DNA of 64,000 bases. Source: Pseudomonas pohangensis. Its GTDB lineage: Bacteria; Pseudomonadota; Gammaproteobacteria; Pseudomonadales; Pseudomonadaceae. Within the stretch, counting starts at the first letter, position 1. Each line of letters starts with the position of its first letter. The position numbers and the translations under genes were made by a program. Of the stretch, positions 31,505-42,145 are shown in pieces. Location: contig NZ_LT629785.1 in NCBI RefSeq assembly GCF_900105995.1, positions 1,550,001 through 1,614,000 on the forward strand. The letters are read 5' to 3'. The notes beneath the pieces were generated by a model. The model was not told the origin of the DNA, did not search any database, and saw only the letters and a list, made by a program, of their open reading frames with translations.

Positions 31505-33874
31505 TTGGTTGAGTATGTAGTTTCCCTCGATAAGCTTGGCGCCCACGATGTCGAGCGCGTGGGGGGCAAAAATGCTTCCCTGGGCGAGATGATCAGCAAC
31601 CTGGCGGGTGCCGGTGTATCGGTTCCTGGCGGTTTTGCCACTACCGCACAAGCCTACCGTGACTTCCTTGAATTGAGTGGTCTGAATGACGAGATCCATG
31701 AAGCGCTGGATGCGCTGGACGTGGATGACGTCAACGCCCTGGCCAAAACCGGAGCCAAGATTCGCCAGTCGATCATGGATGCCGAGTTTCCCGAGCAGCT
31801 GAATGCCGACATTCGCAGCGCATTTGCCGAAATGTCCGCCGGCAACGAGCACATGGCGGTTGCCGTGCGCTCCTCGGCTACAGCCGAAGACCTGCCGGAT
31901 GCGTCCTTTGCCGGCCAGCAGGAAACCTTTCTGAATATTCGCGGTGTGGAAAACGTGATTCGCGCGGCCAAGGAAGTTTTTGCCTCGCTGTTCAACGACC
32001 GCGCCATTGCCTATCGCGTGCATCAGGGCTTCGATCACCGCCAGGTGGCCTTGTCCGCCGGCATCCAGCGCATGGTGCGCTCGGAAACCGGCACTGCCGG
32101 CGTACTCTTCACCCTGGATACCGAATCCGGTTTCCGCGACGTGGTGTTTATCACCGGTGCCTACGGGCTGGGTGAGACCGTGGTGCAGGGCGCAGTCAAC
32201 CCGGATGAGTTCTACGTCCACAAGCACACCCTGGAAGCCGGGCGTCCGGCCATCCTGCGGCGCAATCTGGGCAGCAAGGCGATCAAGATGATCTACGGCG
32301 ATGAAGCCAAGGCCGGTCGCTCGGTACAGACCGTCGAAGTGGATCGCGCCGATCGCGCACGTTTCTGCCTGACGGATGCCGAAGTGACCGAGCTGGCCAC
32401 CCAGGCACTGATTATCGAGAAGCACTACCAGCGTCCGATGGACATCGAGTGGGCCAAAGACGGCGATGACGGCAAGCTGTATATCGTCCAGGCACGCCCG
32501 GAAACGGTGAAAAGCCGTGGTACGGCGAATGTCATGGAGCGTTATCTGCTCAAGGAAAAAGGCAAGGTACTGGTGGAGGGCCGGGCCATCGGCCAGCGCA
32601 TCGGCGCCGGGCCAGTGAAGATCATTCATAACGTGTCGGAGATGGACAAGGTCCAGCCCGGTGATGTGCTGGTGTCGGACATGACCGACCCGGACTGGGA
32701 ACCGGTAATGAAGCGCGCCAGCGCCATTGTCACCAACCGTGGCGGGCGCACCTGCCATGCGGCGATCATTGCCCGCGAACTGGGTATTCCCGCGGTAGTT
32801 GGCTGTGGCAATGCAACGACACTGCTGGAGGACGGGCAGCGCGTCACCGTGTCTTGTGCAGAAGGCGATACCGGCCTGATTTTCGAGGGCCAACTGGGCT
32901 TCGATATCCGCAAGAACACCGTGGATGCCATGCCGCAACTGCCGTTCAAGATCATGATGAACGTCGGCAATCCGGATCGCGCCTTTGATTTCGCGCAATT
33001 GCCCAACGAGGGTGTCGGTCTGGCACGCCTGGAGTTCATCATCAACCGCATGATCGGTGTGCATCCCAAGGCCTTGCTGAACTTTGCCAGCCTGCCGGAA
33101 GAACTCAAGGCCAGCGTGGAAAAGCGCATTGCCGGCTACCACGATCCGGTCAACTTCTATGTCGAGAAGCTGGTCGAGGGCATCAGCACACTGGCAGCGG
33201 CCTTCTGGCCGAAGAAGGTCATCGTGCGGCTGTCCGACTTCAAATCCAACGAATACGCCAACCTGATCGGCGGCAAACTCTACGAGCCGGAAGAAGAGAA
33301 CCCGATGCTCGGCTTCCGTGGCGCATCGCGCTACATCAGCGAGTCTTTCCGTGATTGCTTCGAGCTCGAGTGCCGGGCGATGAAGAAAGTGCGCAACGAG
33401 ATGGGTTTGACCAACGTCGAAATCATGGTGCCGTTTGTACGCACTGTGGGTGAAGCCAGTCAGGTCATCGATCTGCTTGCCAGTAACGGCCTGAAGCGTG
33501 GCGAGAATGGTTTGCGCGTGATCATGATGTGCGAACTGCCATCCAATGCGCTGATGGCCGAGGAGTTTCTTGAATTCTTCGACGGTTTCTCCATCGGTTC
33601 GAATGACCTTACCCAGTTGACCCTGGGGCTGGATCGCGACTCCGGCATCGTTGCCCATCTGTTTGACGAGCGTAATCCGGCGGTGAAGAAGCTGCTGTCA
33701 AATGCCATCCAGGCCTGCATCAAGGCAGACAAGTACATCGGCATCTGCGGTCAGGGCCCTTCGGATCACCCGGATCTGGCACGCTGGCTGATGGAGCAGG
33801 GGATCGAGAGCGTTTCCCTCAACCCCGACTCGGTTCTGGATACCTGGTTCTTCCTGGCAGAAGCACAGGCCTGA
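31505..33874 (+). CDS. ppsA: Phosphoenolpyruvate synthase
   Basis: A 789-residue enzyme of the usual length. VGGKNASLGEMISNLAGAGV opens the ATP-grasp part. VAVRSSATAEDLPDASFAGQ binds ATP, GGRTCHAAIIARELGIP holds the phosphorylated His with its Thr neighbour (the PpsR target), and EIMVPFVRT, SIGSNDLTQLTLGLDRD and GICGQGPSDHP form the PEP/pyruvate site. Converts pyruvate, ATP and water to PEP, AMP and phosphate for gluconeogenesis, which fits the propionate and leucine catabolic genes in this window. Start at TTG 31505 behind a GGAGAG ribosome site. Confidence 0.96.
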   Translation: MVEYVVSLDKLGAHDVERVGGKNASLGEMISNLAGAGVSVPGGFATTAQAYRDFLELSGLNDEIHEALDALDVDDVNALAKTGAKIRQSIMDAEFPEQLNADIRSAFAEMSAGNEHMAVAVRSSATAEDLPDASFAGQQETFLNIRGVENVIRAAKEVFASLFNDRAIAYRVHQGFDHRQVALSAGIQRMVRSETGTAGVLFTLDTESGFRDVVFITGAYGLGETVVQGAVNPDEFYVHKHTLEAGRPAILRRNLGSKAIKMIYGDEAKAGRSVQTVEVDRADRARFCLTDAEVTELATQALIIEKHYQRPMDIEWAKDGDDGKLYIVQARPETVKSRGTANVMERYLLKEKGKVLVEGRAIGQRIGAGPVKIIHNVSEMDKVQPGDVLVSDMTDPDWEPVMKRASAIVTNRGGRTCHAAIIARELGIPAVVGCGNATTLLEDGQRVTVSCAEGDTGLIFEGQLGFDIRKNTVDAMPQLPFKIMMNVGNPDRAFDFAQLPNEGVGLARLEFIINRMIGVHPKALLNFASLPEELKASVEKRIAGYHDPVNFYVEKLVEGISTLAAAFWPKKVIVRLSDFKSNEYANLIGGKLYEPEEENPMLGFRGASRYISESFRDCFELECRAMKKVRNEMGLTNVEIMVPFVRTVGEASQVIDLLASNGLKRGENGLRVIMMCELPSNALMAEEFLEFFDGFSIGSNDLTQLTLGLDRDSGIVAHLFDERNPAVKKLLSNAIQACIKADKYIGICGQGPSDHPDLARWLMEQGIESVSLNPDSVLDTWFFLAEAQA

Positions 33875-33896
33875 CCGCGTCAGAAATAACAGCTCG

Positions 33897-33925
33897 AAAG
33901 GGTGGGCTGATGCTCACCCTTTTTT
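33897..33925 (+). terminator. Terminator of ppsA
   Basis: AAAGGGTGGGC pairs with GCTCACCCTTTTTT around a TGAT loop, followed by a T run that ends just before the next possible start codon. Confidence 0.75.
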
Positions 33926-33946
33926 ATGCAAGACAAGATCCCGTAT

Positions 33947-34927
33947 ATGCAAAGCAGCAGCAAGTTATTCCCCGTGGCACTGCTCAGTGCAGAGTTGCGC
34001 GGTGATCTCACCGAGGATATTTACCGCCTCAAACCGGGCAACAGTCCGGATCCCAGCGTTGAGCTGGCGCTGACCCGGCTTGGACAGGCAGGCGCAACGG
34101 AAACTGCGCGAATCCCGGTGATTTTGCTGCATGGCAGCTTTTCCAATCGACGCTTCTGGTATTCAACCAAAGGAATCGGTCTGGGTGCGTATCTGGCACG
34201 CGCAGGCTTTGATGTGTGGCTGGCGGAAATTCGCGGCCACGGCCTTTCCCCGCGCAATAAACGCTACCGTTTCAATACGGTGGCCGACTATGCCCGCTAT
34301 GACCTGCCGGCTATCGCCGATTTTGTTGCTGAAAAGTCGGGACAGATCCCGCACTGGATCGGCCACTCGATGGGCGGCATTACCCTGGCAGCCGCAGTCG
34401 GCGGGAAATACCTGACGGCGCAACAGGTGTCATCACTGGCACTGTTCGGCAGTCAGGTCAGCCGTACCTACTGGCCGCTCAAGGTGCCGCCGCTGGCGTG
34501 GACGGGCAAGGCACTGCTCAAGCGTTTTGAGGTGATCTCCGGTCCGCGGCTGGAGCGCGGCCCGGAAGACGAGCCTATCGGCGTGGGGATTGAAGGGCTG
34601 CGCTGGCATGGCCTGTTCGGGCGCTTTGGCGACCAGCAATCCGACTGGTGGGCGGGACTGGCCGAGGCGCAGATGCCCCTGCTGGCGGTGAGTGCGCGGG
34701 CGGACAAGGATGATCCAGCCTGGGCCTGTCGCAAACTGTTCGAACAGTTTGGTGCGGCTGAGAAAACCTTCGTGCTATTGGGTCGTCAGGAAGGCTATAG
34801 CGATGATTACGGCCATATCGAGATGCTGGTGAGCAAGGCAGCGATGGCGGAAGTGTGGCCGATGGTTGCCAGCTGGCTGCATGGTCAACAGCTTGATGTG
34901 CCGGTTGTACAACGTCAGGCAGTTTGA
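33947..34927 (+). CDS. Alpha/beta-hydrolase (PA1771-like position)
   Basis: A 326-residue alpha/beta-hydrolase (333 if ATG 33926 is used, which abuts the ppsA terminator and is less likely). PVILLHGSFSNRRFWY is the HG oxyanion region, GFDVWLAEIRGHGLSP the next strand, and IPHWIGHSMGGITLAAAVG the nucleophile elbow G-x-S-x-G near residue 140; GYSDDYGHIEML carries the His. Its place between ppsA and rraA is the same as in Pseudomonas aeruginosa. Substrate unknown. Confidence 0.82.
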   Translation: MQSSSKLFPVALLSAELRGDLTEDIYRLKPGNSPDPSVELALTRLGQAGATETARIPVILLHGSFSNRRFWYSTKGIGLGAYLARAGFDVWLAEIRGHGLSPRNKRYRFNTVADYARYDLPAIADFVAEKSGQIPHWIGHSMGGITLAAAVGGKYLTAQQVSSLALFGSQVSRTYWPLKVPPLAWTGKALLKRFEVISGPRLERGPEDEPIGVGIEGLRWHGLFGRFGDQQSDWWAGLAEAQMPLLAVSARADKDDPAWACRKLFEQFGAAEKTFVLLGRQEGYSDDYGHIEMLVSKAAMAEVWPMVASWLHGQQLDVPVVQRQAV

Positions 34928-35056
34928 CGCTGGCGCGTTTTGGGTAACAATCGGGCAGCCGTCGATCGTCGGCAAGGCTGCAGGTCGAGCGCAGGCCCAG
35001 GCTTGGGCAAAGTATCAAAAGTCTTTTATAACATTATGAAAGTTAAGGAAAAACAA

Positions 35057-35542
35057 ATGGAATACGTTACCCCGGATTTGTGTGATGCCTACCCGGACCT
35101 GGTTCAGGTAGTTGAACCGATGTTCAGCAACTTTGGTGGCCGTGATTCCTTTGGCGGGGAGATAGTCACCATCAAGTGCCACGAAGACAACTCGCTGGTC
35201 AAATCCCAGGCGGATCAGCCAGGTCAGGGCAAGGTGCTGGTGGTGGATGGTGGCGGCTCGCTGCGCCGCGCACTGCTGGGCGACATGATTGCCGAGAAAG
35301 CCGCGAAAAATGGCTGGGAAGGCATGCTTATCTATGGCTGTGTGCGCGATGTGGATGTGCTGGCGCAGACCGACCTTGGCGTACAGGCACTGGCCAGTCA
35401 TCCGATGAAAACCGACAAGCGCGGCATTGGTGACCTCAATGTGGCGGTGACCTTTGGGGGCGTAACTTTCCAGCCAGGGCACTTCGTATATGCAGATAAC
35501 AACGGTGTAGTAGTTTCTCCGAAAGCTCTTGAAATGCCTTGA
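35057..35542 (+). CDS. rraA: Ribonuclease E activity regulator RraA
   Basis: A 161-residue protein starting at ATG 35057, with AAGGAAAAA upstream. YVTPDLCDAYPDLVQVVEPMF opens it, and VLVVDGGGSLRRALLGDMIAEKAAKNGW plus YGCVRDVDVLA are the family motifs. It binds RNase E and damps RNA turnover; related proteins can also be aldolases (HMG/oxaloacetate), but length and context favour RraA. Confidence 0.93.
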   Translation: MEYVTPDLCDAYPDLVQVVEPMFSNFGGRDSFGGEIVTIKCHEDNSLVKSQADQPGQGKVLVVDGGGSLRRALLGDMIAEKAAKNGWEGMLIYGCVRDVDVLAQTDLGVQALASHPMKTDKRGIGDLNVAVTFGGVTFQPGHFVYADNNGVVVSPKALEMP

Positions 35543-35559
35543 ATAGCATGGAGTTGTAG

Positions 35560-36570
35560 ATGGACTTTGCAGCGGAGCATGAAGACTCGAAACAGCACGG
35601 GCTGGCTGAAGCGCTGTTGCTTGACGGGCAAGGATCAGCCCGCAGAGTGTCGCGCGAAGAGATCGATAGGCTGCAGCTGCAGCCCGCTGAAACGCTCTGG
35701 TTGCACTGGGACAGGACACATCCGGATGCCCAGGCATGGCTGCGCGATCATAGTGGTCTGAGTGAATTTGCCTGCAATCTGTTGCTGGAGGAAGGCACCC
35801 GGCCGCGTGTCGTGCAACCGCAATCGCAACAATTGCTGCTGTTCCTGCGCGGGGTCAACCTGAACCCCGGCGCAGAACCGGAAGACATGATTTCCCTGCG
35901 TATTTTTGCCGAGCCGAACCGGGTTATTTCCTTGCGGATGCGGCACTTGCAGGCACGTTCGGAGCTATCCGCCGAATTGGCTGCCGGCAAAGGACCGACC
36001 TCGGCGCAAGGCCTGGTCTTGCGCCTGGCGGACCTGATGACAGACAAGGTCGAGCCGCTGGTTGCCGATCTTTCCGATCTGGTTGACAGTGAGGATGAGC
36101 AGATTGAGCAGGACGAGCGTTATGTGCCCAATCACAACAAGATGGTTTCGGCCAAGCGGCGCTCGGCCAGCCTGCGGCGCTTTCTGGCACCGCAACGGGA
36201 CATCTTTTTCGAGATGAGCAAGGAGAAGCTGGGCTGGTTTGTGGGTGATCAGGCGAAAGACTGGAATGAGCTGGGCAACAGCCTTACGCGCCACCTGGAA
36301 GAGCTCGAGCTTATCCGTGAGCGGGTAGGGCTGGTGCTGGAGTCCGAACACCAGCGCATGGCCGGACGGATGAACCGGGTCATGTACCTGTTTGCCATTG
36401 TCACCGGGTTTTTCCTGCCGCTGTCATTTTTCACCGGCTTGCTGGGAATCAATGTAGGCGGCATCCCCGGCAGTGAATACCCCCATGGTTTCGTGGTGGT
36501 GTGCCTGCTGATGCTGGGCTTCGGCCTGTTCCAGTGGTGGCTTTTCCGCCGTTTGCGCCTGATGGTTTGA
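35560..36570 (+). CDS. cmaX: CorA/ZntB-type divalent metal transporter CmaX
   Basis: A 336-residue CorA-family protein with a long cytoplasmic part and two C-terminal membrane helices. MNRVMYLFAIVTGFFLPLS and SFFTGLLGINVGGIPG are the first helix and its signature loop; the usual GMN is GIN, as in ZntB-type members. WWLFRRLRLMV ends the second helix. Starts 17 bp behind rraA. Transports Mg2+ or Zn2+, not decided by sequence. Confidence 0.9.
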   Translation: MDFAAEHEDSKQHGLAEALLLDGQGSARRVSREEIDRLQLQPAETLWLHWDRTHPDAQAWLRDHSGLSEFACNLLLEEGTRPRVVQPQSQQLLLFLRGVNLNPGAEPEDMISLRIFAEPNRVISLRMRHLQARSELSAELAAGKGPTSAQGLVLRLADLMTDKVEPLVADLSDLVDSEDEQIEQDERYVPNHNKMVSAKRRSASLRRFLAPQRDIFFEMSKEKLGWFVGDQAKDWNELGNSLTRHLEELELIRERVGLVLESEHQRMAGRMNRVMYLFAIVTGFFLPLSFFTGLLGINVGGIPGSEYPHGFVVVCLLMLGFGLFQWWLFRRLRLMV

Positions 36571-36626
36571 TGTGACGCTAGCCAACAGAAACTCGTCTAG
36601 GCCTGACAGTCCTATCAGAGGTGAGC

Positions 36627-36872
36627 ATGCAGGATCCATTTGAAGAGTCCTTGCGCAATATGCTGCGCTCGTCTGCGGGCGAACATGACGATGAACGCAC
36701 GCTGGATCGCGTTCTGCGCACGGCAAACCGCCAGGTAGGGGTCAGCGACCTGTTCAGCCTGGTCGGCCACTGGTTTGAAGCCCTGATGCTTGCGCTGGAC
36801 AGCGCATCCGACCACATTGCACCCGTATCGAAAAAAACCACGCCCCGAAATCCAGCTGACAAGGTTGATTGA
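36627..36872 (+). CDS. crfX: CrfX protein
   Basis: An 81-residue protein (start ATG 36627 with AGAGGTGAG upstream). It has no known domain; EHDDERTLDRVLRTANRQVG and LFSLVGHWFEALMLAL form a likely amphipathic helix pair. It is placed as CrfX by its position between cmaX and cmpX and by its size. It ends 2 bases before cmpX starts, so the two are coupled. Function unknown; linked to the envelope-stress cluster. Confidence 0.85.
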   Translation: MQDPFEESLRNMLRSSAGEHDDERTLDRVLRTANRQVGVSDLFSLVGHWFEALMLALDSASDHIAPVSKKTTPRNPADKVD

Positions 36873-36874
36873 CT

Positions 36875-37699
36875 ATGGAATACGATCCCTGGACCCAGAG
36901 TCTGGTTAATGCCATGAGCACCATGTGGAGCTCTGTCGGCGTGTTCATTCCGCGCTTGTTTGGTGCGCTGATAGTGGTTTTGCTGGGGTTTGTGGTGGCC
37001 AAGCTGCTCGATACCCTGCTGTCAAAGCTGCTGGCCAAATTCGGACTGGATCGACTCATGGCGGGTGCCGGCCTGACCAAGCTGCTTTCGCGTGTCGGTA
37101 TCCAGGTCCCGGTCTCGACCCTGATAGGCAAAATCGTTTACTGGTTCGTTTTGCTGGTTTTCCTGGTATCCGCCGCCGAATCGCTGGGTCTTGAGCGGGT
37201 TTCGGCAACCCTGGACGTGTTCGCGCTGTACTTGCCGAAGGTTTTTGCTGCCGGTCTGGTACTGCTGGCGGGCGTTCTGCTGGCGCAGTTGGCCGCCGGC
37301 CTGCTGCGTAGTGCCGCCGAAGGCGTAGGGCTGGATTACGCCAACAGCCTCGGTCGCATCGCCCAGGCCATGGTGATCATCATCAGTATCTCGGTGGCGA
37401 TCGGCCAGCTGGAAATCAAGACCGATCTGCTGAATAACGTTATCGCGATCATCCTGATCTCCATCGGGCTGGCCATAGCACTGGCCATGGGACTGGGCAG
37501 TCGCGAGATTGCCGGGCAGATCATTTCCGGCATCTACGTGCGTGAACTCTTCGAGGTCGGGCAAACTGTACGGATCGGCGAGATTGAAGGTCAGATAGAA
37601 GAAATTGGCACGGTCAAGACCGTGCTGCTGACGGATAGCGGAGAGCTGGTATCCGTGGCCAATCGTCAACTGCTTGAGCAGTCGGTTTCTTCCCGCTAG
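36875..37699 (+). CDS. cmpX: Small-conductance mechanosensitive channel-like protein CmpX
   Basis: A 274-residue inner-membrane protein with several hydrophobic helices (RLFGALIVVLLGFVVAKLL, GKIVYWFVLLVFLVSAAE, FAAGLVLLAGVLLAQLAAG, AMVIIISISVAIGQL, VIAIILISIGLAIALAMGLG) and a C-terminal small beta part (GQTVRIGEIEGQIEEIGT), as in MscS-related TM-helix proteins. It belongs to the sigX region; in P. aeruginosa CmpX influences SigX activity and membrane homeostasis. Confidence 0.9.
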   Translation: MEYDPWTQSLVNAMSTMWSSVGVFIPRLFGALIVVLLGFVVAKLLDTLLSKLLAKFGLDRLMAGAGLTKLLSRVGIQVPVSTLIGKIVYWFVLLVFLVSAAESLGLERVSATLDVFALYLPKVFAAGLVLLAGVLLAQLAAGLLRSAAEGVGLDYANSLGRIAQAMVIIISISVAIGQLEIKTDLLNNVIAIILISIGLAIALAMGLGSREIAGQIISGIYVRELFEVGQTVRIGEIEGQIEEIGTVKTVLLTDSGELVSVANRQLLEQSVSSR

Positions 37700-37783
37700 C
37701 ACTCCTGTCCAACTGCTAATGTTGTGATTGAAGGCATTTACCGGATCTGATTAATCCCGCACAGACTGTCGGCCCAATATCTT

Positions 37784-38377
37784 TTGAAACAGCCACAAAC
37801 CCTGCCTGTCCGCTACAACCCGAGCGAACTTTCTGATGAAGAGTTGGTTGAGCGCGCGCGCGTCGAGCTTTTCCATGTAACCAGGGCTTATGAAGAGCTG
37901 ATGCGCCGTTATCAGCGCACATTGTTCAATGTCTGTTCGCGTTATCTGGGTAACGAGCGGGATGCGGATGATGTCTGCCAGGAAGTCATGCTCAAGGTGT
38001 TATACGGGCTGAAGAATTTCGAGGGTAAATCCAAGTTCAAGACCTGGCTTTACAGCATTACCTTCAACGAGTGCACCACGCAGTACCGCAAGGATCGACG
38101 CAAGCGCCGGCTTGCCGATGCTCTGGCGCAGGAGCCGCTGGATGAGGCCTCGGAAGAGTTCGCGCCAAAAAGTGAAGAGCAGGGAGGTCTTGATCGCTGG
38201 CTGGTACATGTCAACCCGATCGATCGGGAAATTCTGGTACTGCGCTTTGTTGCCGAACTCGAGTTTCAGGAAATTGCCGGCATCATGAACATGGGCCTGA
38301 GTGCCACCAAAATGCGCTACAAACGCGCACTGGACCGGCTACGTAGCAACTTCGCCACGGAGGATGATAGTCCTTGA
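37784..38377 (+). CDS. sigX: ECF sigma factor SigX
   Basis: A 197-residue ECF sigma factor starting with TTG at 37784. Region 2 shows RRYQRTLFNVCSRYLGN and DDVCQEVMLKVLYGL, and region 4 VLRFVAELEFQEIAGIMN and ATKMRYKRALDRLR. It is nearly identical to recalled P. aeruginosa SigX, including the extended linker. It directs transcription of oprF and membrane-lipid genes under envelope stress. No anti-sigma gene is adjacent, as expected. Confidence 0.95.
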   Translation: MKQPQTLPVRYNPSELSDEELVERARVELFHVTRAYEELMRRYQRTLFNVCSRYLGNERDADDVCQEVMLKVLYGLKNFEGKSKFKTWLYSITFNECTTQYRKDRRKRRLADALAQEPLDEASEEFAPKSEEQGGLDRWLVHVNPIDREILVLRFVAELEFQEIAGIMNMGLSATKMRYKRALDRLRSNFATEDDSP

Positions 38378-38466
38378 TGGCAGTGATAGCCTGTTGCTAG
38401 TATTCATCGGTTTGATGCGCGGTTCACCACGAACAGTCAGCGATTCACTATTACGGGAAGTCTGCA

Positions 38467-39498
38467 ATGCAATTTAAAAACTCCGCAAGCATGGTTATCG
38501 GTACCTTGGTGGTAGCTGTTTCCATTGGTGCTCATGCGCAAGGCAAGGGTGCCGTGGAAGTGAGCGGTTTTGGCAAATACTATGTGCCAGACAGTTCCCG
38601 CGATATCGGCTCCAACGGCACCTTGTTGGGTGGCGCCGTAAGTTACTACCTGACGGATGATGTCACCTTGGGCCTGAACTATGGCACCTATGACAATATC
38701 GACGGGCAGAACAGCCATAAGGATATACATGGCGAACTGGGCGGCCTTGATGCTACCTATCACTTCGGTACTCTGGGTGACAGCCTGCGGCCGTACATTT
38801 CTTCCGGTGTGGCGCATCAGAGCATCGGCCAGGATAACCGTGGTGGCCGCGACAAGAGCAGCTACATCAATATCGGTACCGGCCTGAAGTACTACTTCAC
38901 GGAAAACCTGTTTGCCGATGCTGGCGTGACCGGCATGTACAACATGGATCGTGGCGACACTGAATACATGGCTGGCCTGGCGGTTGGCGTCAATTTCGGT
39001 GGCGCAGGCAAGAAAGTTGAGCCAGCACCCGCTCCAGCAGTATGTAACGACGACGATAATGACGGTGTCTGTGACAACGCCGACCAGTGCCCGGATACCG
39101 AAGCCAACGTGACGGTGGATGCCGATGGTTGCCCTGCCGCTGCCGAAGCTGTGCGCGTCGAGCTGGACGTCAAGTTCGACTTCGACAAGTCAGCGGTCAA
39201 GCAGGACAGCTACGCGGAAATCAAGACGGTTGCCGATTTCATGAATCAGTACCCGCAAACCACTACCACGGTTGAAGGTTACACCGACTCCGTCGGCAGC
39301 GAAGCCTACAACCAGCAGCTATCGCAGCGGCGTGCCGATGCAGTGCGGCAAGTGATGGTTGATGAGTACGGTGTTGCGGCCGATCGCGTCAGCGCAGTTG
39401 GTGAAGGCGAAAGCGATCCGGTTGCCAGCAACGACACGGCCGAAGGCCGCGCGCTGAACCGCCGCGTTGAAGCCAGCGTCGAAGCACAGAGCAAGTAA
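38467..39498 (+). CDS. oprF: Outer-membrane porin OprF (OmpA family)
   Basis: A 343-residue porin with a signal peptide ending near AHAQG, an N-terminal eight-stranded barrel (GFGKYYVPDSSRDIG, AVSYYLTDDVTLGLNYG, GLKYYFTENLFADAG), a Pro/acidic Cys-rich hinge (CNDDDNDGVCDNADQCPD) and the OmpA peptidoglycan-binding domain (FDFDKSAVKQDSYAEI, VEGYTDSVGS, LSQRRADAVRQ, LNRRVEAS). Major porin and cell-wall anchor. Last gene of the SigX block, followed by a terminator. Confidence 0.96.
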   Translation: MQFKNSASMVIGTLVVAVSIGAHAQGKGAVEVSGFGKYYVPDSSRDIGSNGTLLGGAVSYYLTDDVTLGLNYGTYDNIDGQNSHKDIHGELGGLDATYHFGTLGDSLRPYISSGVAHQSIGQDNRGGRDKSSYINIGTGLKYYFTENLFADAGVTGMYNMDRGDTEYMAGLAVGVNFGGAGKKVEPAPAPAVCNDDDNDGVCDNADQCPDTEANVTVDADGCPAAAEAVRVELDVKFDFDKSAVKQDSYAEIKTVADFMNQYPQTTTTVEGYTDSVGSEAYNQQLSQRRADAVRQVMVDEYGVAADRVSAVGEGESDPVASNDTAEGRALNRRVEASVEAQSK

Positions 39499-39544
39499 TA
39501 TCCCCTGAGCAGTCGACCGCAGTGATGCGGTTCGACTGCTCAAT

Positions 39545-39573
39545 AAAAAGCCCCAGCTGGTCCGGGGCTTTTT
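39545..39573 (+). terminator. Terminator after oprF
   Basis: AAAAAGCCCC and GGGGCTTTTT form a stem around AGCTGGTCC. Could also serve the minus-strand ABC-F gene. Confidence 0.85.
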
Positions 39574-39599
39574 GCTATCTGCGTTTCTTTTATGGGCCG

Positions 39600-39623
39600 C
39601 AGGGTGGACTTCAGCCCACCCTT
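39600..39623. repeat. Single half of the GGTGGGCTTCAGCCCACC repeat
   Basis: AGGGTGGACTTCAGCCCACC is a lone, slightly changed half without an inverted partner. Confidence 0.7.
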
Positions 39624-39641
39624 GTCAGCACAGGGCAAGCC

Positions 39642-41231
<1,590 letters not shown>

Positions 41232-41316
41232 AATCTGGATCCTGAAAAACGGGGCGCGGCTGCGCAAAGGGGCGCGATTGTAGCCGTTTGCAGCCTTCAG
41301 GGCATCCGCGAGATGA

Positions 41317-41703
41317 CTATTGGTGCTGATCTTCGTCGAGCAACAGGCCAATCCGCCGTATTTTCGGCAGGCGCTGCACCACCAGCTGATGGGAGCGGCG
41401 CAGCAGTTGCTGCAGTTCGTCAGCACTGGCCTGATAGGGCGGCGTCAGGCTGATCCAGTGCGCGCGGGCCAGATAGGGGGCAGGGCGCATGCCCGGCCTG
41501 TCGCAATAGCCAAGAAACAGGTCGTCATCCACCTTGAACGCCAGATTGCCGCTGCCGTGCAGGTCGAGCAGGGCAAACATCTTGTTGCCGGCGATGGAAA
41601 ACACCTGCACGCCGCCCCATTTGAAGTCGCTGCGCGCTCCGGGCAGGCTCAGGCAATAGGCTGCAAGCTGCGCTGCGCTGGCCATGCGTTGTGGCTCACT
41701 CAC
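41317..41703 (-). CDS. MmcQ/YjbR family protein
   Basis: A 128-residue protein of the YjbR (CyaY-like DNA-binding) family. AYCLSLPGARSDFKWGGVQVFSIAGNKMFALLDL, split by the family's Trp-Gly motif, and RPAPYLARAHWISL are the marks. Starts with GTG 41703 inside the ppiC tail (overlap of 8 bases), or ATG 41685. Function unknown. Confidence 0.85.
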   Translation of the reverse strand: MSEPQRMASAAQLAAYCLSLPGARSDFKWGGVQVFSIAGNKMFALLDLHGSGNLAFKVDDDLFLGYCDRPGMRPAPYLARAHWISLTPPYQASADELQQLLRRSHQLVVQRLPKIRRIGLLLDEDQHQ

Positions 41704-41974
41704 GGAAAAACACCTGGATCAGGTGATAACCAAACTGCGACTTGACCGGCCCGTGCACCTCACGCAGCGGCTTTTTGAAAATCACCTGATCCACGGCGCG
41801 CACCATCTGCCCGGGGCGTACCTCGCCCAGATCACCGCCACGCTTGCCGGAGGGACAGCTCGAGTACTTGCGCGCCAGCAGGTCAAACGCTTCGCCGGCG
41901 GCAATCCGCTTCTTCAGGGCGCTGGCCTCGGCCTCAGTCTTGACCAGGATATGGCGGGCCATTGCCTTGGCCAT
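41696..41974 (-). CDS. ppiC: Parvulin-type peptidyl-prolyl isomerase
   Basis: A 92-residue single-domain parvulin: ARHILVKTEAEASALKKRI, FDLLARKYSSCPSGKRGGD, VIFKKPLREVHGPVKSQFG and YHLIQVFFRE are the full PpiC pattern with the active-site Cys (SSCPS) and His. Cytoplasmic protein folding. Overlaps yjbR by 8 bases. Confidence 0.93.
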   Translation of the reverse strand: MAKAMARHILVKTEAEASALKKRIAAGEAFDLLARKYSSCPSGKRGGDLGEVRPGQMVRAVDQVIFKKPLREVHGPVKSQFGYHLIQVFFRE

Positions 41975-42145
41975 CAGTCATTCTCCGCTACAGGTTGTTC
42001 AGCAGGGCTTGGAACTACTGTTCAGCATTGTGCCAGCTACCCCGTTAACGCTGCATGTATTGCAAGCATCCATGTGGGAACGCCGACCCGGCGCGACCTT
42101 CTGGCATTTTCGCGTTGAGTCGCCGCCCCAGGCACAGTTGCTTCA

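Noticed and set aside
31343..33658. A 771-codon open frame on the strand opposite ppsA
   Set aside because: It mirrors the highly conserved ppsA and has a composition (His, Gln, Gly rich) typical of antisense shadows in GC-rich genes.
33926..33946. ATG at 33926 as start of the hydrolase after ppsA
   Set aside because: It directly abuts the terminator T run, leaving no room for a ribosome site; the ATG at 33947 is preferred, though neither is strong.
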